Position numbers and translations under genes: made by a program. From contig JAVKLS010000013.1 of the NCBI GenBank assembly GCA_031538565.1, positions 1 through 64,000 on the forward strand: a stretch of 64,000 nucleotides of DNA, written 5' to 3'. Source of the stretch: JASGCK01 sp031538565. Its GTDB lineage: Bacteria > Pseudomonadota > Gammaproteobacteria > Burkholderiales > Burkholderiaceae_C. Positions within the stretch are counted from its first letter, which is position 1. Each line of letters opens with the position of its first letter. The notes beneath the pieces are model-generated. The model did not search any database, was not told the DNA's origin, and worked only from the letters and a program-made list of their open reading frames with translations. Shown here piece after piece: positions 1 through 7,705 of the stretch.

Positions 1-89
1 AGGAATCCACTGTCTATTTTTGTGGCTAGGTTCAGGGGTTGATTAAAACCTTCAAAGGAATCCACTGTCTATTTTTGTGGCTAGGTTCA
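1..89. repeat. 34-bp direct repeat pair (1-34 and 56-89)
   Basis: Two identical 34-bp copies start at 1 and 56, separated by 21 bp. Each ends in the 12-mer tggctaggttca, which occurs again at 11989-12000 beside another insertion-sequence remnant. On the minus strand the copy reads into the broken end of the transposase fragment described next. The most economical reading is debris of insertion-sequence termini; two copies are too few for a CRISPR array. The element probably extends left of the window. Confidence 0.7.
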
Positions 90-217
90 AAACTGCGTTC
101 GCAAATGCCCAGTATTTGCGCTGCCTCTTCTTGGGTCAATCGACCCGCCTCCCATTCGCTTTGAGTTTGTTCAAACTTCATCGCCCTTGTCTCCTGCACC
201 CAAATCGCCCGCTTCAT
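32..217 (-). pseudogene. truncated insertion-sequence transposase, N-terminus only
   Basis: The ORF begins with ATG at 217 behind a good ribosome-binding site (GGAGGT at 227-232). It encodes a helix-turn-helix start of the kind that opens transposases: an acidic helix followed by GRLTQEEAAQILGICERSF. After about residue 43 the homology stops and the frame runs into the 34-bp repeat, so the catalytic domain is missing. The N-terminus resembles ISNCY-type transposases, but the family is a guess. Bases 218-346 hold the upstream IS end, with spaced motifs gcggacatttcat and aggacaattcat, and then the greA leader. A related gcggacaattcat occurs at 12134-12146. Confidence 0.55.
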
Positions 218-346
218 ATCGAGTACCTCCTGTACCCAACTTTCTATGCGGACATTTCATTTGCTAAAAACAGGACAATTCATTTACTCTCTACACAGGC
301 ACGGTTTTAGAGCTTATTTTTTCTTTCGCCGCTAGAATCAGTCCCC

Positions 347-829
347 ATGACAAGCAGCACTTACCCCATTACAAAAAACGGCGCAGAAAAGTTAAAAGCC
401 GAACTCATTAATCTCAAAACCAAAGAGCGACCCGCGGTGATCAATGCGATTTCCGAGGCACGCGCACAAGGCGATTTATCAGAAAACGCCGATTACGATG
501 CCGCCAAAGAGCGCCAAGGTTTTATTGAGGGGCGTATTAAGGACATTGAAGGCAAGCTAAGTGCTGCCTCCATCATTGACCCCTCCAGCATAGACGCTGG
601 CGGTCGCGTTGTTTTTGGCTCTACGGTTGAGTTGGAAGACGAGGACAGCGGGGCATCCGTCACCTACCAAATCGTTGGAGAAGACGAGGCTGACATCAAG
701 CTAGGGCTTATCAACATCTCCTCGCCCATTGCCCGCGCTTTAATTGGAAAAAATGAAGGCGACAGCGTGAGTGTTGTCACGCCCAGTGGAACCAAACACT
801 ACGAAATCATAGCTGTGCGCTACGTTTAA
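347..829 (+). CDS. greA: transcription elongation factor GreA
   Basis: GreA rescues backtracked RNA polymerase by stimulating cleavage of the nascent transcript through the secondary channel. The 160-residue product is of normal size. Residues 1-75 form the antiparallel coiled coil, with the tip motif ARAQGDLSENADYDAAKE (D43, E46) that reaches the polymerase active site. Residues 85-160 form the FKBP-like domain. There is no obvious Shine-Dalgarno sequence before the ATG. The gene lies between IS debris and argG and is transcribed towards argG. In many proteobacteria greA follows carB; here IS material precedes it, so the upstream context may have been rearranged. Confidence 0.96.
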   Translation: MTSSTYPITKNGAEKLKAELINLKTKERPAVINAISEARAQGDLSENADYDAAKERQGFIEGRIKDIEGKLSAASIIDPSSIDAGGRVVFGSTVELEDEDSGASVTYQIVGEDEADIKLGLINISSPIARALIGKNEGDSVSVVTPSGTKHYEIIAVRYV

Positions 830-889
830 TGCCCTCTTTACCCCCTTTAATTACTGACTGAATCTTTTAGCTCTTCTTACTTTCTTTCT

Positions 890-2209
890 ATGGCAACCCC
901 TGCAAAACTCAAACCCAAAAAAGTCGTCCTCGCCTACTCTGGTGGTCTTGACACCTCCATCATTCTCAAATGGCTGCAAGACGAGTACCAATGCGAAGTC
1001 GTGACATTTACCGCCGACATCGGTCAAGGCGAAGAAATTGAACCCGCGCGCGCCAAAGCAATCAAGATGGGCATTAAGCCTGAGAATATTTTTATCGAAG
1101 ACTTACGCGAAGAGTTTGTGCGTGACTTCGTCTTTCCCATGTTCCGCGCCAATGCGCTATACGAGGGCGAATACTTGCTCGGCACATCAATTGCGCGTCC
1201 TTTAATTGCCAAGCGTCTCATTGACATCGCAAAAAAAACCAAAGGCGACGCCATTAGCCACGGTGCAACGGGCAAAGGCAACGACCAAGTGCGTTTTGAG
1301 CTCGGCGCTTATGCGCTGATGCCTAACGTCAAAGTGATTGCGCCTTGGCGTGAGTGGAGTTTGTCCAGCCGCGAGTCCATGCTGGCCTACGCCGACAAAC
1401 ACGGCATTCCTGTGGACTTCAAAAAACGCAAAGGTGGCGCGCCCTATTCGATGGACGCGAATTTATTGCACATCAGCTATGAAGGCGGCATTCTCGAAGA
1501 TCCTAACTTCGCACCCGACGACAGTATGTGGCGACTGACCAATTCACCCGAAAAAGCACCTAACAAACCGCAAATCATTACCCTAACTTATGCCAAGGGC
1601 GACATCGTGGCCATAGACGGCGTCAAGATGAGCCCTGCTACCGTGCTCGCGCACTTAAACACCGTTGCAGGAAAACACGGCATTGGGCGACTGGACAAAG
1701 TTGAAAACCGCTACGTGGGCATGAAATCACGCGGCTGCTACGAAACCCCTGGCGGCACAGTGCTGCTAGCAGGGCATCGCGCCATAGAATCCATCACGCT
1801 AGATCGCGAAGTACTGGCGCTCAAAGACGATCTGATGCCGCGCTATGCACGCCTGGTGTACAACGGTTATTGGTTCTCGCCCGAGCGTGAGCTTTTGCAA
1901 GGATTGATCGACGCATCGCAGGCCACCGTCAACGGCGTGGTGCGACTCAAACTCTACAAAGGCACGATCATGTGTGTGGGGCGCGAGAGCAAAACCGATA
2001 GCCTATTTGACATGAAAATTTCCACCTTCGACGATGATGGCGGCGCTTACAACCAAGCCGATGCAGGCGGATTCATCAAACTCAATGCGCTGCGCTTGCG
2101 CATTGCGGGTAACTTAAAAGCTGAACGCGCAGTAGCGAGCAAAGCCAAGCCTAGACAGGCATCCAAGCCAGCAGCCAAAAAATTAGCAAAAAAATCGAGG
2201 ACTAAATAA
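890..2209 (+). CDS. argG: argininosuccinate synthase with Lys/Ala-rich tail
   Basis: The enzyme joins citrulline and aspartate with ATP to give argininosuccinate, the penultimate step of arginine synthesis. The PP-loop AYSGGLDTS is at residues 15-23, and the substrate motif GATGKGNDQVRFE lies near residue 125. Catalytic sequence ends at about residue 410. The last 30 residues form an extra low-complexity tail rich in Lys and Ala (KPAAKKLAKKSRTK at the end), so the protein is 439 residues long, more than usual. Similar tails occur on RsfS, TopB and the SWIB protein in this window. ppnP starts 3 bp downstream, so the two are probably cotranscribed. Confidence 0.95.
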   Translation: MATPAKLKPKKVVLAYSGGLDTSIILKWLQDEYQCEVVTFTADIGQGEEIEPARAKAIKMGIKPENIFIEDLREEFVRDFVFPMFRANALYEGEYLLGTSIARPLIAKRLIDIAKKTKGDAISHGATGKGNDQVRFELGAYALMPNVKVIAPWREWSLSSRESMLAYADKHGIPVDFKKRKGGAPYSMDANLLHISYEGGILEDPNFAPDDSMWRLTNSPEKAPNKPQIITLTYAKGDIVAIDGVKMSPATVLAHLNTVAGKHGIGRLDKVENRYVGMKSRGCYETPGGTVLLAGHRAIESITLDREVLALKDDLMPRYARLVYNGYWFSPERELLQGLIDASQATVNGVVRLKLYKGTIMCVGRESKTDSLFDMKISTFDDDGGAYNQADAGGFIKLNALRLRIAGNLKAERAVASKAKPRQASKPAAKKLAKKSRTK

Positions 2210-2211
2210 TC

Positions 2212-2541
2212 ATGCCCACAGAGAGCATCAGCAACGTCAGCATTACCACAAAGACCAATGTTTACTTTGATGGCAAATGCGTCAGTCATAGCTTCATCAC
2301 ATCTGATGGCATTAAAAAATCAGTTGGCGTGGTACTGCCTAGCGTCTTAACCTTTAACACGGGTGCTGCTGAAGTGATGGAGTGCGTGGCAGGCAGCTGC
2401 GAATACAAACTCAAAAACTCAGCACTTTGGATGAAGTCGGGGGCAGGTGAGAAATTTTCTATTCCAGCCAACTCTAGCTTCGATATCCGCGTGACCGAGA
2501 GCTATCACTACATTTGCCACTTTGAAATTTTTACACCTTAA
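2212..2541 (+). CDS. ppnP: pyrimidine/purine nucleoside phosphorylase
   Basis: This 109-residue, single-domain cupin-like protein belongs to the PpnP (YaiE, former DUF1255) family, which phosphorolyses a range of nucleosides to free base and ribose 1-phosphate. The family signature is visible: a YFDGK start, SVGVVLPSVLTFNTGAAEVMEC in the middle and SYHYICHF at the end. The N-terminus has about ten extra residues compared with E. coli. It starts 2 bp after the argG stop. Its 3' end overlaps the 3' end of convergent dnaJ by 11 bp. Confidence 0.88.
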   Translation: MPTESISNVSITTKTNVYFDGKCVSHSFITSDGIKKSVGVVLPSVLTFNTGAAEVMECVAGSCEYKLKNSALWMKSGAGEKFSIPANSSFDIRVTESYHYICHFEIFTP

Positions 2542-3664
2542 AAAAATTCTTTAACTTATCGGCCCACGACTCTTGGTTGGGTGAGTGTTTGGTTCCGCCT
2601 TTTTGCAGGGCTTCGTCCAACTCCTTCATCAGCTTGCGTTGATGTTCGGTGAGTTTTACGGGCGTTTCCACGTGCACGTGACAATACAGATCCCCAGGAT
2701 AGCTACCGCGCACGCCTTTGATGCCTTTGCCCTTTAAGCGAAAGGTTTTCCCGTGCTGCGTGCCATCGGGAATATCAATGCTGGCCTGCCCCGCCAATGT
2801 GGGAACGTTGATTTCTCCGCCCAGAGCGGCTGTGGTCATAGACACCGGCACTTCGCAGTGCAAGTCATCCCCCTCACGCTCAAAAATCGCGTGTGGACGC
2901 ACGCGAATTTCAATGTACAAATCACCCGACGGCCCCCCATTCGTGCCTGGCTCGCCGTTACCAGTAGAGCGAATTCGCATTCCATCATCAATGCCCGCAG
3001 GCACTTTGACTTCTAATGTTTTAGTGTTTTTAATTTTGCCAACGCCGTGACATGACACACAGGGATCTGGGATGATTTTCCCCGTACCTCGGCACTGCGG
3101 ACAAGTCTGCTGCACACTAAAAAATCCTTGCCGCATTTGCACTTGCCCTTGTCCGTGGCAGGTTGTGCATTGAATGGGCTTGGTTCCTGGTTTTGCACCC
3201 GAGCCGTGGCAAGTGGAGCACTCATCCCAGCTTGGAATACGGATCTGCGCATCCTTACCCGCAGCCGCTTCTTCCAGCGTAATTTCCATCGCGTAGCTAA
3301 GGTCATTACCGCGATAGACCTGCTGACCGCCTCGGCGTTGTTGCTGAGCAAACACGTCACCAAAAATATCGCCAAAGGCATCGGCAAAACCGCCAAATCC
3401 TTGCGCGCCGCCGCCGCCCATGCCGCCGCGATTCGGATCGACGCCTGCGTGACCATACTGATCGTAAGCCGCACGTTTATCTGGGTCCGACAGCATTTCG
3501 TAGGCTTCTTTAGCCTCCTTAAACTTACCCTCCGCCGAGGCGTCGCCCGCATTGCGATCAGGGTGATACTTCATCGCCAGTTTGCGGTAAGATTTTTTGA
3601 TGTCCTCATCCGATGCATTTTTAGGAACATCCAGAATTTGGTAGTAATCGCGCTTGGTTGCCAT
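2531..3664 (-). CDS. dnaJ: chaperone protein DnaJ
   Basis: DnaJ is the Hsp40 co-chaperone that delivers unfolded substrates to DnaK and stimulates its ATPase. The 377-residue protein has the full class I layout: J domain at 1-70 with HPD at 34-36, a Gly/Phe-rich linker at about 73-105, and four CxxCxGxG zinc motifs (CSTCHGSG, CTTCHGQG, CPQCRGTG, CVSCHGVG) between about 148 and 212. The C-terminal substrate-binding barrels follow. It lies downstream of dnaK in the same direction but is separated from it by the TMEM175-like gene and a hairpin. Confidence 0.98.
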   Translation of the reverse strand: MATKRDYYQILDVPKNASDEDIKKSYRKLAMKYHPDRNAGDASAEGKFKEAKEAYEMLSDPDKRAAYDQYGHAGVDPNRGGMGGGGAQGFGGFADAFGDIFGDVFAQQQRRGGQQVYRGNDLSYAMEITLEEAAAGKDAQIRIPSWDECSTCHGSGAKPGTKPIQCTTCHGQGQVQMRQGFFSVQQTCPQCRGTGKIIPDPCVSCHGVGKIKNTKTLEVKVPAGIDDGMRIRSTGNGEPGTNGGPSGDLYIEIRVRPHAIFEREGDDLHCEVPVSMTTAALGGEINVPTLAGQASIDIPDGTQHGKTFRLKGKGIKGVRGSYPGDLYCHVHVETPVKLTEHQRKLMKELDEALQKGGTKHSPNQESWADKLKNFFKV

Positions 3665-3687
3665 GAAAGAGAAGGTCCGATTTATTT

Positions 3688-4284
3688 TTATTTGGAAGAA
3701 GATTTTGTAGATTCAGTGACAATTTTTTCAAAGCGCCTATCTGGAACGAGCCACATGATCGCAACCGCCACAAAAATAGCAAACGAAATCACGGTATTGA
3801 CATAGGCCAAGGCAATCGACATCGCATACAAAACCAGCGAGTAGTTACCTTTATGAAACCACGTTGAGGTTCCGCCAAACAGATTAGTGACTTTATTGGC
3901 ATCGCGAATCGCCCACACCAGAAACAGGTAAGCAATGCCTGACATTAATGTGGCTACGCCGTACAGGGCCACAGGATTTTGCGCAAAGGGATTTTCACCC
4001 ATCCAATCCGTCGCAAGCGGAATGAGGGAGAGCCAAAACAGCGAATGCAAATTAGCCCACATCACGCGCGGGGTGACGCGCTTGACCGAATGCACAAGAT
4101 GGTGGTGATTCACCCAATAAATGCCGATAAAAACAAAACTTAAACCATAGCTGACAAACCCAGACAACAGAGTGCGGAAATCCTCCCACGAATTACCGTG
4201 CGGGGCTTTAAGCTCCAGTACCATGATGGTGATGATGATGGCGATCACACCATCACTAAAGGCTTCTAGGCGGGTCTTATTCAT
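3688..4284 (-). CDS. TMEM175-family (DUF1211) membrane protein, putative potassium channel
   Basis: The 198-residue protein has about six hydrophobic segments and opens with RLEAFSDGVIAIIITIMVLE, the first-helix signature (FSDG) of the TMEM175 family. Characterised bacterial members are potassium-selective channels without the classical selectivity filter. The gene sits between dnaK and dnaJ on the same strand, 23 bp before dnaJ, so it may be expressed with the chaperones. That interposition is unusual, because dnaK and dnaJ are normally adjacent. Family assignment is firm; ion selectivity and any link to heat shock are inference. Confidence 0.85.
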   Translation of the reverse strand: MNKTRLEAFSDGVIAIIITIMVLELKAPHGNSWEDFRTLLSGFVSYGLSFVFIGIYWVNHHHLVHSVKRVTPRVMWANLHSLFWLSLIPLATDWMGENPFAQNPVALYGVATLMSGIAYLFLVWAIRDANKVTNLFGGTSTWFHKGNYSLVLYAMSIALAYVNTVISFAIFVAVAIMWLVPDRRFEKIVTESTKSSSK

Positions 4285-4323
4285 ATCGTGCGCTTGTTTT
4301 AGTGTGTTGTTTTAAATACGAAA

Positions 4324-4355
4324 CGCTCAACAGCCAAATCAATGGCTGCTGAGCG
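4324..4355 (-). terminator. hairpin after dnaK
   Basis: A 12-bp stem (cgctcaacagcc / ggctgctgagcg, one G-T pair) with an 8-base loop lies 20 bp beyond the dnaK stop. On the minus strand it is followed by TTTCGTATTT, a weak U-rich tract. It probably attenuates or ends the grpE-dnaK transcript before the TMEM175-like gene and dnaJ. Confidence 0.6.
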
Positions 4356-4375
4356 TAGTGTGAAATGAAGCCGTA

Positions 4376-6325
4376 TTAACCCTTCTTCACTTCCTTGACT
4401 TCTGCGTCAACGACGTTGTCGTCTTTAGGCTTGGCTGTTTGCTCCGTGCCAGCCGACTGCCCAGCAGCACCTTGCGCTGCCGCCTGCGCTGCTTGCTCGG
4501 CTTGCATATCGGCATACATTTTTTCGCCTAACTTTTGACTCGCAAGCTCCAGCGCCGCTTGCGCTTTTTCAATCGCCGCTTTGTCGTCGCTAGTTAGCAC
4601 GGCTTCCAAGTCTTTGAGCCCCGCTTCAATTTTTTCTTTATCCGCAGCTTCTAGCTTTTCGCCGTATTCAGTCAAAGACTTTTTCGTGCTGTGGATGAGG
4701 GCATCGGCTTGGTTGCGAGCCTGAATGAGCTCGAGTTTTTTCTTATCGTCTTCGGCATTCAATTCGGCATCTTTCACCATTTTTTGAATCTCTTCTTCCG
4801 ACAGCCCCGAGTTCGCCTTGATGGTGATTTTGTTTTCCTTGCCCGTTCCTTTGTCTTTGGCACCCACGTGCAAGATGCCATTGGCGTCAATGTCAAAACT
4901 GACTTCAATTTGCGGCGTGCCACGCGATGCAGGTGGAATGCCCTCCAAATTGAACTCGCCCAGCAACTTGTTGACCGAGGCCATTTCGCGCTCGCCTTGA
5001 TACACCTTAATCGTCACGGCAGGCTGGTTGTCGTCCGCCGTTGAAAACGTTTGCGCGTGTTTGGTTGGAATCGTGGTGTTTTTGGTAATCATTTTGGTCA
5101 TCACGCCGCCCAAGGTTTCAATGCCCAGAGACAGCGGCGTTACGTCCAAAAGCAACACGTCCTTGCGATCGCCAGAGAGAACCTGGCCCTGAATGGCCGC
5201 ACCCACGGCAACAGCTTCGTCAGGGTTTACGTCTTTGCGTGGCTCTTTGCCAAAGAATGCTTTAACGGCATCTTGAACTTTGGGCATACGCGTCATGCCG
5301 CCCACCAAAATCACGTCATGCACATCGCCTACGCTCACGCCTGCATCTTTAATGGCGGTGCGGCAAGGCGCAATCGTGCGCTCAATTAAGTCTTCAACCA
5401 GCTGCTCTAGCTTGGCGCGGTTGAGCTTCATGTTTAAGTGCTTAGGACCCGACGCATCCACCGTGATGTAAGGCAAATTGATTTCAGTTTGCTGACTAGA
5501 CGAGAGCTCAATCTTGGCTTTTTCCGCCACATCTTTGAGGCGCTGCAAGGCCAGCACATCTTTTGACAAATCAACGCTCGAGTCTTTTTTAAACTCGGAA
5601 ATGATGTAGTCGATGATGCGCTGGTCAAAGTCTTCGCCGCCCAAAAATGTGTCGCCATTCGTGGAGAGAACTTCAAATTGTTTTTCGCCATCGACATCTG
5701 CAATTTCGATGATGGAGACGTCAAACGTACCGCCACCCAAGTCGTACACGGCAATTTTTCGATCACCTTTTTCGTGCTTGTCCAGTCCAAAAGCCAACGC
5801 CGCAGCGGTGGGTTCGTTAATGATGCGTTTGACATCAAGTCCCGCAATGCGTCCTGCATCTTTCGTGGCCTGACGCTGCGCGTCGTTGAAATAGGCGGGA
5901 ACAGTAATCACAGCTTCGGTGACTTCTTCACCCAAATAGTCCTCCGCTGTTTTTTTCATTTTGCGCAAAATGTCCGCACTGACTTGCTGCGCCGACAACT
6001 TTTTGCCGCGCACTTCGACCCATGCGTCGCCGTTATCGGCTGCCACGATGGAGTACGGCATCAGGCCGATGTCTTTTTGCACTTCTTTTTCGGTGAATTT
6101 GCGACCAATCAAGCGCTTGATTGCGTAGAGCGTGTTTTTGGGATTGGTTACCGCTTGATTTTTAGCGGGCGCACCAACGCGGATTTCGCCATCTTCCATG
6201 TATGCCACGATGGACGGCGTGGTACGTGCGCCTTCTGCGTTTTCGATGACCTTGGTCGTGTTGCCCTCCATAACCGAGACGCACGAATTGGTTGTTCCAA
6301 GGTCAATGCCAATAATTTTTCCCAT
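4376..6325 (-). CDS. dnaK: molecular chaperone DnaK (Hsp70)
   Basis: DnaK is the ATP-driven Hsp70 chaperone working with DnaJ and GrpE. The start is placed at 6325 (MGKIIGIDLGTTNSC), where AAGGA sits 9 bases upstream; a 19-residue longer frame exists but lacks family support. The 649-residue product has the nucleotide-binding domain (GIDLGTTNSC near residue 6, DLGGGTFDVS near 196), the interdomain linker DVTPLSLGIETLGG, a substrate-binding domain and a Gln/Ala-rich tail ending DNVVDAEVKEVKKG. Size and motifs are normal. grpE is 79 bp upstream. Confidence 0.98.
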   Translation of the reverse strand: MGKIIGIDLGTTNSCVSVMEGNTTKVIENAEGARTTPSIVAYMEDGEIRVGAPAKNQAVTNPKNTLYAIKRLIGRKFTEKEVQKDIGLMPYSIVAADNGDAWVEVRGKKLSAQQVSADILRKMKKTAEDYLGEEVTEAVITVPAYFNDAQRQATKDAGRIAGLDVKRIINEPTAAALAFGLDKHEKGDRKIAVYDLGGGTFDVSIIEIADVDGEKQFEVLSTNGDTFLGGEDFDQRIIDYIISEFKKDSSVDLSKDVLALQRLKDVAEKAKIELSSSQQTEINLPYITVDASGPKHLNMKLNRAKLEQLVEDLIERTIAPCRTAIKDAGVSVGDVHDVILVGGMTRMPKVQDAVKAFFGKEPRKDVNPDEAVAVGAAIQGQVLSGDRKDVLLLDVTPLSLGIETLGGVMTKMITKNTTIPTKHAQTFSTADDNQPAVTIKVYQGEREMASVNKLLGEFNLEGIPPASRGTPQIEVSFDIDANGILHVGAKDKGTGKENKITIKANSGLSEEEIQKMVKDAELNAEDDKKKLELIQARNQADALIHSTKKSLTEYGEKLEAADKEKIEAGLKDLEAVLTSDDKAAIEKAQAALELASQKLGEKMYADMQAEQAAQAAAQGAAGQSAGTEQTAKPKDDNVVDAEVKEVKKG

Positions 6326-6404
6326 GATGATGTTCCTTAAATTGAATGGAGAGATGAGCAAAATGTGTGGACAACTCCACACATTTCAAGTGCTCGATAT
6401 GGAC

Positions 6405-6974
6405 TTATTTGGCAGCAGCCACAGTCACCAGCGCAGGGCGCATCACGCGCTCGGCAATGGCATAGCCTTTTTGCAGCACCGCGACAATGGTGTTGGCCTC
6501 TTGTTCAGACGGAACCGTGCTGATGCCTTGATGTTTGGACGGCTCAAACTTCTCACGCGCAGGCGGATCAATGGCAATCACCTTATTGCGCTCCAGCGCA
6601 TTTTTAAGCTGGCGCAGCGTCGCCTCCTGGCCTTCGCGCAATTGCTCGGCGGTTGCGCCGTCGATTGCAAGACCCGCCTCTAAGCTATCAATGACGGGCA
6701 AAAGACTTTCAGCAAAGCCTTCAATGCCAAATTTGCGCGCTTTGGACACATCTTCTTCGGCACGGCGGCGTGCGTTTTGCACATCCGCAGCCGCACGCAG
6801 GACTTGGTCTTTTAAATCAGCAACTTGCGCCTTGAGGATGACGATTTCACCCAGCGCTTGCGATAACTCATCCACGGCGAACTCTTGCTCCGCGGCTCCA
6901 GTCATTTGCTCGCTGGCTGTAGGCTTGGCTGGCTCGGTAGGTTTTTGATCTTCGGGATTGATGGATTGGGACAT
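6405..6974 (-). CDS. grpE: nucleotide exchange factor GrpE
   Basis: GrpE releases ADP from DnaK. The 189-residue protein has a disordered acidic N-terminus (1-40), a long coiled coil rich in A, E, Q and R, and a C-terminal beta domain with the family motif PSKHQGISTVPSEQ and GYAIAERVMRPALVTVA near the end. It is the first gene of the leftward chaperone set. A sigma-32-like promoter lies 34-61 bp before its ATG, and no Shine-Dalgarno sequence is visible. Confidence 0.95.
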   Translation of the reverse strand: MSQSINPEDQKPTEPAKPTASEQMTGAAEQEFAVDELSQALGEIVILKAQVADLKDQVLRAAADVQNARRRAEEDVSKARKFGIEGFAESLLPVIDSLEAGLAIDGATAEQLREGQEATLRQLKNALERNKVIAIDPPAREKFEPSKHQGISTVPSEQEANTIVAVLQKGYAIAERVMRPALVTVAAAK

Positions 6975-7007
6975 GGTTTAGCAAAAAGAGAAAAAGTGGG
7001 CATACCA

Positions 7008-7035
7008 AGATAGCGTCATTCATGCCCATTTCAAG
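7008..7035 (-). promoter_or_regulatory. sigma-32 (heat-shock) promoter for grpE-dnaK
   Basis: On the minus strand CTTGAAA (7035-7029) matches the sigma-32 -35 consensus exactly. After a 13-base spacer, CGCTATCT (7015-7008) matches CCCCATNT at five of the seven specified positions. The predicted start lies about 25-30 bases before the grpE ATG. No CIRCE-type inverted repeat was seen. Confidence 0.75.
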
Positions 7036-7093
7036 AGCTGCTTGGCTGCCCTGTGTCAGTTATGATGCGCGGCTAAGCTTAAAAGGACTCGCA

Positions 7094-7633
7094 ATGAATG
7101 CTTTACTCAAATTCGCCAAATTCATCGATGGCGTTAGTACGCAATTTAGCAAACTAGCGGCTTGGGCCGTGCTTATTTCCGCCCTCATCTCGGCTAGCAA
7201 CGCCTTTGTGCGCTACGGCATCGATTGGAGCTCCAATGCTTTTCTTGAAATCCAATGGTATCTGTTCGCTTGGATGGTGATGGTCGGCGCTCCCATCGTG
7301 CTCAAACTCAACGAGCACGTGCGTGTCGATTTAATCTACGGCAAACTAAAAGGTAATCGTCCTGTGTACGTCGATATTTTTGGTCTCATCTTCTTTTTGC
7401 TGCCCGTTATGGGCGTCATGACCTATATGTGCAGCAGCTACTTTTTTAATGCTTTCACCTCTGGCGAAATGAGTCAAAACGCAGGCGGACTCATCCGCTG
7501 GCCCGCTATTTTTGCCTTGCCAATGGGTTTTGGCATGGTGTTTTTGCAAGGCGTAGCAGAAATCATTAAGCGCGTCGCTTACTTGCAGGGCAGTTATGAA
7601 ATGGACACGCATTACGAAAAACCTTTGCAATAA
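7094..7633 (+). CDS. TRAP transporter small permease (DctQ type)
   Basis: This is the four-helix membrane subunit of a tripartite ATP-independent periplasmic transporter, which imports organic acids with a sodium gradient. The start at 7094 (MNALLKFAKF) is preceded by AAAAGGA; the 24-residue upstream extension in the same frame has no support. The product has 179 residues and four hydrophobic segments, with the family feature WSSNAFLEIQWYLFAWMVM. The large permease follows after 72 bp. No DctP-type periplasmic binding protein is encoded nearby, so the substrate cannot be inferred. Confidence 0.9.
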   Translation: MNALLKFAKFIDGVSTQFSKLAAWAVLISALISASNAFVRYGIDWSSNAFLEIQWYLFAWMVMVGAPIVLKLNEHVRVDLIYGKLKGNRPVYVDIFGLIFFLLPVMGVMTYMCSSYFFNAFTSGEMSQNAGGLIRWPAIFALPMGFGMVFLQGVAEIIKRVAYLQGSYEMDTHYEKPLQ

Positions 7634-7705
7634 CCCGCAGAGCCATCCACGTCGCCAAACCCAGCTTGCACCCGCATCCCTCCCTCATTTAACACTCAAA
7701 CCTTT

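Noticed and set aside
1..89. Two 34-bp repeats with a 21-bp spacer as a mini CRISPR array
   Set aside because: Only two units, a short spacer, no cas genes, and part of the repeat recurs beside other IS debris.
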